Under the pieces are notes generated by a model. The model worked only from the letters and a program-made list of their open reading frames with translations. It searched no databases and was not told where the DNA came from. The translations under genes were made by a program, and so were the position numbers. A stretch of DNA of 43,893 bases from Tieghemiomyces parasiticus (taxonomy: Eukaryota; Kickxellomycota; Dimargaritomycetes; Dimargaritales; Dimargaritaceae): assembly GCA_027575765.1 (NCBI GenBank), contig JANBPT010000328.1:1-43893 (forward strand), given 5' to 3'. Positions 9,423 through 18,123 of the stretch are shown here, piece by piece (position 1 is the stretch's first letter; every line of letters begins with the position of its first letter).

Positions 9423-11921
9423 CTACGACGAAGGCGACGAAATGTTCCGCACCTCCTCACGGACCTCCTCCCACGCCTCCTTGTTCTTGCGCGCCCACTC
9501 GATATGTACCTTGGCCATCGCGAGAAGGACATCCCGCAAGTCCCGCACCTTCTGGCGCTGAAATTGGTCCAAATCGCGCTGGATGGCAGCATTGATGAGT
9601 CCCAGGTCGTTCGTGAGGAGCTCCTGCTGTTCCTCAAGTACCCGGATCGCGTCGCGCGTCTTGACCATCGTGTTGCGACGCGTGGCTTGTGGGTCCACGT
9701 CAATCACCCCGTGGAGTTTGTAGCTGATACGGTGGATGAGGCCGCTGCCTACCGAGAGGCGTTTGGACGGCGCCGCTGGACCACCACCGCTGGACGAGGT
9801 CGGGAGCACGCTACTCTTACTGAGTGAAGAGGTCGCTACCTGATGCGTCGACCCATGAGGAGGAGGAGGAGGGGAAGCAGAAGAAGAAGGACGAAGCCCC
9901 GCGGAACTGGCCTGCGGTGTAATCGGCTCAGAAGCACTGGCCGCCACCTTACCGCGGTGACGTTGAACGGCATCTTCACCTTGATCACTACTCTCGTCTT
10001 CCTCCTCGGTCTCAACCGACCGATGTGGGAGAGATCGTGAACCGGTGGCCGCCTGCTGGGTCTGTCGCCACGGGTCGTTGTCGTTGTCGTCGTCGCCATC
10101 ATCATAATCCCCGTCGTGATGGTGCGCGTCGCCTTCGCCACCAAGGTGGTCGTCGGCTCGGTGACCCGTAGCCGCCGTATCGCCGCCCAGGGTGGGCCGG
10201 AAGTGCACCGGGAAAGGATCACCAGTACCGATAGCGGCTACCGAACTGTCGTTGGTGGCGGAGCGGGGTCGGCCGCGTGGGTAGCCGCCGGCCCCATTGT
10301 CCTCTTCTTCCCCATCATAATCGCGGTTGCTGTTGTTGTGGTCGTCGTCGTCATGGTTGGCACCGCCACCATTGTGGACCGGTACCGAGCGGCGACGGGA
10401 TCGGTGGGTCGTAGCAGGTCCATTACTCTGGCCGTCGGAGCCAGGATTGGCCGTGGTTGCGGCCTCCAAGGCATGGTTAAGGCGACGAGCTTCCTGGTCA
10501 GCAATTTCCAGGTCGTCCATCAGGTCCCGTTTACGTTGGAGCGCGTCCGTGACCGACTCGAGCTGGAGGTGCTTTAAGTTCCGATACTTGAGCACCTGCT
10601 TGATTTCAGTGGCCAGCTGGGCGTACTCATGGAGGGGTTCGGTCACATCGGCCTCAAACTGACCTACCAACCGGTTGGTGGACATGAAGGTCGAATCCAC
10701 CGCCTGGCCCACCTTCTCCAGAGCGCCCGCCAAGGATTCCACCTCGGTCAGGCTGAAGCCATTGTAGACCGCTCCTAGCTCGGCGTAGTCCAGGGCAATC
10801 TCGCCCCATCGTTTGGCCACCCGGCGGCTCGGACGCTCGATCGCCTGCGCAAACGTGTTGGCGAAGCGGTTCGTAAAGTACTCGCATTCCACCCAACGCG
10901 GATCGGGGCGCTTGAGTGGGTGTAGACCGCTGGGGATCGGTACGTTGAGCAGGACGCTGGGGTTGGGCGGCAGCGGCACGTCTCCGCTATTTAAGGTGTC
11001 GGTCGTGGTGGTAGTAGTAGTAGTGCCGGCGGCCGCATCGGCGGACGCAGCGGTACGATGGGCCACCGAGGATGGCGACAGGTGCAGCGGGTTCTTGGGC
11101 AGGTTGGTGAGGCTGGGCGAGTGCAGGACCTCGGACCAGGCCACACCGGGTTCCAGGAACCGATGCAGAATATGCTCGGAAGCCAAGATGGGGTGGCGTA
11201 CCAACCGGTTCAGAAAGGTCTGTAGCATGCGCTTGCGGCGCGCAATCATACCTGGTTCATCCTTGGTCCGCGACTGCAGCACCGCGTACTGCTTGAGCGT
11301 GTGCTTCTCGGGGATGGGCGGCACGATCAGCGTCGGATACAGGCGCACCAGGGCCCGCCGCAGCGACTCAAACTCCGAGTAGCGCCGGCGAACCTCCCAC
11401 TTATCGCCCACCTGGATTACGTACATGATGTAGCCTGAGCCGGAGGACCCTGCGGAGCCCGATTTGGTACCGCTGTTATTCCCGCCGCTACCCAGGGTTC
11501 GTGGGTCGCCGCCGGCCCCTTCGGTGTCGTACGGCGAGGAGGCGTGCGGGCTGTCGGTCAATTGCCCGTCTCCCGATTTTTCGGCATCCGCAATCGTAAT
11601 GAGTGCTGGAACGTACACCCGCTGGGGCAGGGGCGCGGTATCACTTTCCCGGGGCTCACCGGCGCCTGCCTTCGTAGTCGTTGGCTCAAAGCTGTCGTCC
11701 GCACGCGGCGGCGGCAGTGGGTGTTGCGAATAGTGCGTGGCCGGATAGGGCGTCACGGAAACCTCAGGGGACTTGGTCGCACTCGACTGGTCGCCGTAGT
11801 AGGCGGCACCGTCGAAGCCCAGGCCTTGATGGCCCGCCTGCGCCTGGGCTTCCTCGACCTGCTGGCTGAGCAGGGTCTGCAGCTGGCGGTCAATGTGGCA
11901 ACAGTAGGCGTTGTTGGACAT
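9423..11921 (-). CDS. SNX41: Sorting nexin SNX41/ATG20 (PX-BAR)
   Basis: PtdIns3P-binding sorting nexin of endosomes, acting with Snx4/Atg24 in recycling of cargo and in selective autophagy. The 832-residue product has a PX domain at about 103-258, interrupted after ITIADAEKSGDGQ by about 45 Gly/Ser residues and resuming with YIMYVIQVGDKWEVRRRY; the RRYSEFESLR segment (179-188) carries the lipid-binding Arg/Tyr, and PPIPEKHTL follows. The RFLEPGVAWSEVLHSP link at about 255-269 is the Snx41/Atg20 hallmark. The BAR part begins near 340 (YFTNRFANTF, RVAKRWGEIALDYAELGA, KVGQAVDSTFMS, EPLHEYAQLA) and is interrupted at about 494-740 by Asp/Asn/Ser/Gly-rich low complexity before the last helices (RDAIRVLEEQQ to EEVREEV). 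A CCGTTTATCGGC element lies 5 bases upstream of the ATG. No intron is required. Confidence 0.94.
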   Translation of the reverse strand: MSNNAYCCHIDRQLQTLLSQQVEEAQAQAGHQGLGFDGAAYYGDQSSATKSPEVSVTPYPATHYSQHPLPPPRADDSFEPTTTKAGAGEPRESDTAPLPQRVYVPALITIADAEKSGDGQLTDSPHASSPYDTEGAGGDPRTLGSGGNNSGTKSGSAGSSGSGYIMYVIQVGDKWEVRRRYSEFESLRRALVRLYPTLIVPPIPEKHTLKQYAVLQSRTKDEPGMIARRKRMLQTFLNRLVRHPILASEHILHRFLEPGVAWSEVLHSPSLTNLPKNPLHLSPSSVAHRTAASADAAAGTTTTTTTTDTLNSGDVPLPPNPSVLLNVPIPSGLHPLKRPDPRWVECEYFTNRFANTFAQAIERPSRRVAKRWGEIALDYAELGAVYNGFSLTEVESLAGALEKVGQAVDSTFMSTNRLVGQFEADVTEPLHEYAQLATEIKQVLKYRNLKHLQLESVTDALQRKRDLMDDLEIADQEARRLNHALEAATTANPGSDGQSNGPATTHRSRRRSVPVHNGGGANHDDDDHNNSNRDYDGEEEDNGAGGYPRGRPRSATNDSSVAAIGTGDPFPVHFRPTLGGDTAATGHRADDHLGGEGDAHHHDGDYDDGDDDNDNDPWRQTQQAATGSRSLPHRSVETEEEDESSDQGEDAVQRHRGKVAASASEPITPQASSAGLRPSSSASPPPPPHGSTHQVATSSLSKSSVLPTSSSGGGPAAPSKRLSVGSGLIHRISYKLHGVIDVDPQATRRNTMVKTRDAIRVLEEQQELLTNDLGLINAAIQRDLDQFQRQKVRDLRDVLLAMAKVHIEWARKNKEAWEEVREEVRNISSPSS

Positions 11922-14900
11922 GGTTGCCGATAAACGGGGTTGTTGGAGGGGGAGGCGAGGAGAAAGTGTTAAAAGATAGGCTGGATGTGGGCGGCTCTTC
12001 GCGTATGGTCAGGCCTACCGGTGGTAAGTGAACAAGGTGAAGTAGGCCGTCCAGGAAGGGAATGAGAAGGGTGGGGGGGGTAAGGACAAGAGGCTAGAAA
12101 GGGTGGATGCCCTCCTCGAGGGGGAGTATGTGGCCTACGGGTAGTTGTCGGTAGAGGAAGACCGACCCAGGGTTCCAAAGGGGAGACGAGGGGGAGGCAA
12201 TGCGCACGGAAGAGGTAAAATGGGTATACGCGCAGACGAAGGAGAGTGGGAAGTGGTAGGGTTGGGAAAGACCTAGACAGATGAAGGGAATGCTGCTGTA
12301 GGTCGGAGCTAATGCCGTTGACGTTGTCTCCCAACGTCACAAGAGGGCACAGGGAACACGCCTCTACCACTGCCCAGTCCAGGGGTTGGGAGTGCCGCCA
12401 AGACCTTACATATTCACCTGGTCAGCCCGTAATGAAACTCTGGCCGAAGCTTCTACGAGCCGTGCGCCCTTCCCCTCGACCGAAGTGGAGCTTGTCTCAT
12501 CACAACCGAATATGTCAGCTTCGTCGCTATGCGCCTGGCTGCTTGTCTGTCCGTCGTGTTGTCAGTCGCTTGCCAAAGCGTAAGCTGCAACGGAACTCGG
12601 CAAGAAGTTGTATACCCAAGCTGCTGCTGATATAGTGAGAACGGTCAAAGTCCAACACCAGTGGAAACCTGCACGATACTGGAGAGCGTCGTGCAGCCAG
12701 TGGTTGCGATGGCTAAATACTCTATTGTGGCAATGGTGGGGGGGGCAGAGTTACGGTACCACTCGCTATCACCTATGGTGGCATTGTGGCTAGCGGTGTA
12801 GGGCCATATCTGATCGTAGATATACCAGGTGTCGGTAGGGCAAGCCCCCCTCATTGCCTTTGAAAACTCTAGGTTCATAAGGTCTCGCATGATGACCACT
12901 TCGACTGCCCCCCCCCCTCATGACGTACACACGCGAAGCACACGAGCTGGCAGATGCGCGATTCAGCTGCTTGTGGGGTTGATGGTAGGTCATTCTCACG
13001 TGACCGGATACTTGGGCGACTGGTCAAGTTGGTGGGCGGTCTGGGCAGCGTAAGAGAATCCCGGGTTGGCGTGCCCTGGCGTATTGTCAAGTGCACCTAA
13101 AAAGTGCACATCATGTCCAGCGAGTTATCCCACCATATCTAATCGCCAAACATCAGGTGTCTCTTGAGCGTAGCATCTGAGCCAGAAAACGTACTAGTTC
13201 GTGCGAAGCCTATTCGGAAGGGTTGTACGGTTGGGGAAGTGAGGTGGGAGGGGAAGGGCTATGGTAAGCCTACCCAAAGCCGACAGGCCAGTCTCTCCCT
13301 CCCAGATTGATTCCGGAGCTCACAAAGCCACAGCCTAGTGGCACTAACACGGTCACGGCCGTCCCATGTACAAGGTAATCACCTGCCCCGCCCACGCCGC
13401 TCCGCTCCCTTTTGAGCGCGGGACTGCAGGTCGGGGAGGGGTGCCCTACTAGGCTCCGGGTATTAAGTTTGGGCCGGTCCTGAGCATCAATGTCCAATGG
13501 CGGGAGTTGTGGCCAGGACGTGATTGTGCATCCGGTGTTTGGGCCAAAAATAACGGCCACCCATATCTGCCTGACCCTCGGCCATAAAAATTAAAAATGC
13601 TAACGAGAAGGGCAGGGTCGGAAATGCTGGGTATTACAGGGACTCTCAGGACCGAAGCGAGACCTCGGACGTAGCGCCTCACAGGATATCTGGATTAACT
13701 TATTGTTCCCTATACGTTACATGGGCTGGGTTACCCGGCGATGGCCTTTACCTCCCCCCACTTTTCTTTAGCACAGGCAAGCGTAGTGGATTGAGCGGAA
13801 CCGGCGTGGCGATCGGGACATTCGTCTGGAGTGCCAAGGCCAACGTTGAAAGTGTTGGCCATCCCCTGTTAGGCCACTTAGTACGACCGCGTACGGTGTA
13901 CAGCCAGGGGCAGAGGAGTGCGGAAAGGCCCTCAGGAGTGCCCACATTATAGGCCCGATGGTTAGACGGCCCATGTCGTATCAAACAAATCGACCGGTAC
14001 AGTGAAGGCCAGCAAGCCATCGCGAAAATGGAAAGAAAAGCGACGGAAGAGCTCATGTCCGACAACCGGGGAAGGCTGGACCCTTGGTCGCCTCTGACTT
14101 GCCCAAGTGGTCAGACAGTGTTTCGTACTTACCCCCACTAGTGGTGAAACGGCCGGGAGAGCGGGAAGCCGTAGAAGGAGTGGCGGTCGTGCCTAATAGG
14201 GACCGGTGGTAACGCCGTGGTGGGACGGCCATCGGGTAGGCGGGGGAAACAGAGAGGGCTGGCGTGTAAAAGAGTCATGGTGCCACAAGACCAGGGCAGT
14301 CAGGTCAGCCATGGTGCGAGAGGAGGGGGGGGTGCGGCTCACCACGATCTCTCGACCACTGGCTACACTGACCACGCTGAACCCTGGTTTCTACGGGCAC
14401 CTTCCTTAGAGCAATAAGTGTGAAATAGGCGGGGCCGTTGGTCTCTCCTATTCTCCGATTGTGGTGTGAGCACTGCTAGTACATACCCAGGCCCAGCACG
14501 TCCTACGGAGGTATACCGTTGAGTGTATCAACACTAATGACCAAAACAACGACGTGTGGATGGGGATACTGGCATCTCATCTGCTCCTTATACTGATCTG
14601 GGAACACTTGACTAAGCTCCTCATTAAACCCGCACTATTGTACCCGATAGAGGTAATGGGCCGTTCAATACGAGCACTCGCTTGTTTATTTCCTCCGCCA
14701 CCCTTGCTCTACCATCCTCCATTTTCTGTTCTCGGCCTCTTCCAAATATGGCAATAATGGCAAGGGTATCGACTGTTTATGCCTAGTCAGTTCGAGTTGC
14801 CCGTATCCACAATCGTCGTAGCTACAGCTCCCCTGCAGATTTAGTTGCCCATACACATTTCCCTGGATGATGACAGTGGCTTGCGAGGTCCATTCATCCC

Positions 14901-17827
14901 GGCTAGCCTCCTAAACCAAACAATAATAGAGTGTAAAACGCGGACACACGGCACCCTTCAATGAAACGACATGCACTATCATACACGTAATCCACTCGTG
15001 TCCACACGCACCCGCCTCCTGTCCTCTCGATCACGGTAGCCGGAGGAAGCAGTGAATGTCAGATTTCTACAAACGTACATGGTCTGCTGGAGAAACAGGT
15101 CCTTAGTAGTCCACCATCTATTACACTCGGCCCTGACGTTGTCCACCAATACTTGACGGACGGGTATCACTAATCCTTTCAGACTCCAATTAGGCCGAAA
15201 CGGCGTGCGAAGAACCATGACGTATTCATGTCCAGCGCGGACCCAACAGCGTTTAGCTATAATAGCCGTGCCGTGGAAGCGAAGGGACAATGAGCGAGCC
15301 TTGGAAGGCGGGGAACGGGCTGACTCTAAGGACATAATGCAAAGAGGCAACCCGCGGGTTAATGGGCGCCAGCCTAACGGATGATCTTGGCCACGTTGTC
15401 ATACAAGAAGGACTCCGCACATTCGCCACCATATCGAGGTCCCCGTGGGAAGCGCGAAGAAAGTGGGAAAGAAGGAACGCTACGGCGGTAGAGATAGCGG
15501 CATCGTGTGGTTACAATACCAGCCATTGCACAGTTGGGTTACACGGCCAGGGGGGCCACCAAGCCGCACTATTTAAGCCACCATTGTTCGGGGTGGGTGT
15601 GGAGGAGGGGGTCAAAACACCGCCCACTCAGGATTTAATCGCCAGGCGGGAGAAGCAACACAATAGCCGGTCTAAGCGAAGAGGCTGGGGTACTTCAACT
15701 AAGTTGGCATCCAGCCAACCGTACCAAATGGTGAAAAACACATCGGATCGTACCTGGCCAACCACTCGTAGTTATGCGATAGTTGCTGCGGATGCTGGTC
15801 AAAAAAAAAAAGATTGACTACGAAATTCCGTGGCATTGTTGACTATGATAGATGCATGCTTAGGTGCCAGCTAACGTCGACTATTACATTGTTATGGACC
15901 CCATAGGTGAACCCTTGCCAACTGACGACTCGCCCTCCAATGCTCAAACCGGATTAACCGACTAGACTCTGAGGATGTAGCGAAGCCCTTTTCTTTGGCC
16001 ACCTGTGACTGGTAAACGGCTCGATGCATTGCACCTGGGCGACTAGGAGGCGCCCGTGCCTGACAGTTTGAAGGGCACAGTGTCGTCGCCACCATCCAAT
16101 GTCTGAACAGCTGTAAATCCCGGTGTAAAAATCGAGCGAGTCAAGTTTGCACCAAGGTGCAGGACTGTGGTGGTCGTACCGAGGCGATGCGGTGGGAATA
16201 CGGAGGTAGAACCATTACCACAATTTATATATATGCCACCATTAACACAATATAAACCATCTACCGAGCACGTGAAACGATTTTAATTTTTTGGGGGGAA
16301 GCCAAGGGTTTGACTAGTACCTGTGGTTGTGATGGTAGGCGATGTCTAGCAGCGTACCGCAACACTTTGGATGTAGGTTTGAAGGAGTGGGCGGTGTGAA
16401 GGAGGATTTATCCGCTTCCGTGCGTCCACGCTGCTCTCTCCTTTCGCCTGCCGCTATGACCATGGTTAATACTAGGGGATACACGGAAACCCGGGTCAAA
16501 GCGACAATCGAGGTGGAAGAACGTTAAGGTGTAAGCGGAGCGACGGCCAGGCCGACAACTCCTGCTGGCTCCTCGGCGCTCGACCGTGCTACGACCCCTA
16601 TTTTTATCGACCGATTCCCGACGACTTAGCGTCATGGGAAGCGAAGTAGAGGGTCCCTATTATGAGATATTAGGTAATATGGTAGATTTTTGGCGGTGGA
16701 GGCTGGTGAACAAGCCGCCCCCTCCCCTCCATGCAACACCGCAGGCATTAGCAGGGGAGTCGTACAAGGCGTCAGCTGGGTCGGACAGATGTCGCCGCCA
16801 CTTCCGTCAGGTCCTAAAGACCCCCCCCCGCTCCACCCTCCCTCCTAATCACTATCGTACTCTCCTCGCTTTTTTGGCGCCCACTGTACCCGTAGGCTAC
16901 TCCCTTTTCCTAGACCGCCATAGCCACTCCTCTCCCCGTCCCAGTCTACGAACAGTCTCATTTCAAGTCTCCCGTCCATTGTCTTAGGTTCTACTGCACC
17001 CGGATTAATTCGCTTTTTTTTTTACATACGTCAACCGTAAATATACATAATACAACCAGTCGATCTCCAGAGTTCTCGACCCGAAAGTAGTAGTTCAGGA
17101 GCCCAAGTAATTATTAGACAAATTAGGTACTAACGTCAATATAAGTGAACTGAGTAAAACAACAACAATAATACATAGCGCTAAGGGAGTCAACCACACC
17201 TTTGTTGTAAACGCGGCTAGGATGGTGTAAAAAGGGTGTGGCCACGATCATTCCGAAAATAAGGGTCTAGGGCCAGCTAAGCCCTGCGTAGCCTTGCCTT
17301 ACACGCCGCAAATGACCGCCCAGTGACTCAACTTGCCACCATGAGGCTCGCCTTAAGTGCGCAAGTACTAGTCGGAGACGAAACGAAAAGGGACACCGGG
17401 ATGGTAGTACTCCGTGGATGGTGGCGCTGGCGTTACCGGATCAACCAGTCGCGTTGCCACTTGTCGCACCCCTCTCCCGTTAGACCCTTCAACATGTCGG
17501 CCGTCTCTCCCTCCTCTACCCTTCCTTCTTTCTTTTCGGCTCTGCCCTGTCCCCCAAGATACCGGCGGTTAATACCGCATTGCGTAGCCGCGCCAGGAGG
17601 ACGGTCGTGAGGTGAGGTGAGGGAGGGGGTGCTCTTGACGCTGTTTTGTTTCCCCAACCAACCAATCTACTCTGTCCGTTCGTTGCACCATAGGTTGCCT
17701 CCCTCCGCTGCTCTGGACCGCTCCTCGCCACATCCCCGTTCGGCTCTCTCCCGTCCCCCCCCCGCCCTTCCTATACCCCACCCCCTCTCCTTGATTGTCA
17801 GGCCGACTCACGCCTGATCCTGTCAAC
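11922..17827. other. Gene desert of about 5.9 kb
   Basis: After the SNX41 leader I find no frame with a recognisable domain. The longest frames (for example 15362-15817 plus, 14979-15350 minus, 13748-14065 minus, 16586-16987 plus) have no family resemblance. A few splice-like or signal-peptide-like fragments occur: an ATG at 12529 with a hydrophobic start and a GTAAGC donor, and a minus-strand GTAAGTACG donor at about 14133. AT-rich patches lie at about 16210-16300 and 17010-17180. The interval may hold decayed genes or transposons too degraded to name, plus small spliced genes I could not resolve. The last several hundred bases are pyrimidine-rich and belong to the promoter of the gene at 18124. 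Confidence 0.45.
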
Positions 17828-17836
17828 TATATAAAG
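17828..17836 (+). promoter_or_regulatory. TATA box of the secreted repeat-protein gene
   Basis: TATATAAAG stands about 290 bases before the ATG at 18124, followed by a pyrimidine-rich leader. A canonical TATA box is rare in this window and usually marks strongly or conditionally expressed genes in fungi. Confidence 0.65.
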
Positions 17837-18036
17837 ACTACCACCCACCCCCGTTTGTCAATTAACCCACACCACATCCTCACCTACCAGGTTGACACCC
17901 AGCTTTCTCCTTCGCCTTTTTCTTTAAGCACCACACTAACCTTAGTCTCTTCACGATCCGTTTGATGACTCTTGCTCGCCTTGGCTTGTGACAAAAGTTT
18001 TTGATTACTTCCCCTCCGCGACACTTCAAGTCGTTG

Positions 18037-18064
18037 ATTATTATTATAATTATTATTATTCATT
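18037..18064. repeat. ATT-rich microsatellite in the 5' leader
   Basis: An imperfect ATT/TAT repeat lies 60 to 90 bases before the start codon of the secreted repeat protein. It is in frame with that gene and would add a run of isoleucines if translation began upstream, which is one reason to prefer the ATG at 18124. Confidence 0.6.
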
Positions 18065-18123
18065 CATCCCACTCTATAGGTTCATTGCCCAGCACCACCC
18101 ACCCCCCTCCGTATTTGATCACC

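Noticed and set aside
14979..15350. 123-codon minus-strand frame considered as a transposase remnant
   Set aside because: No catalytic motif or alignment to a transposase could be seen, and its composition is unremarkable.
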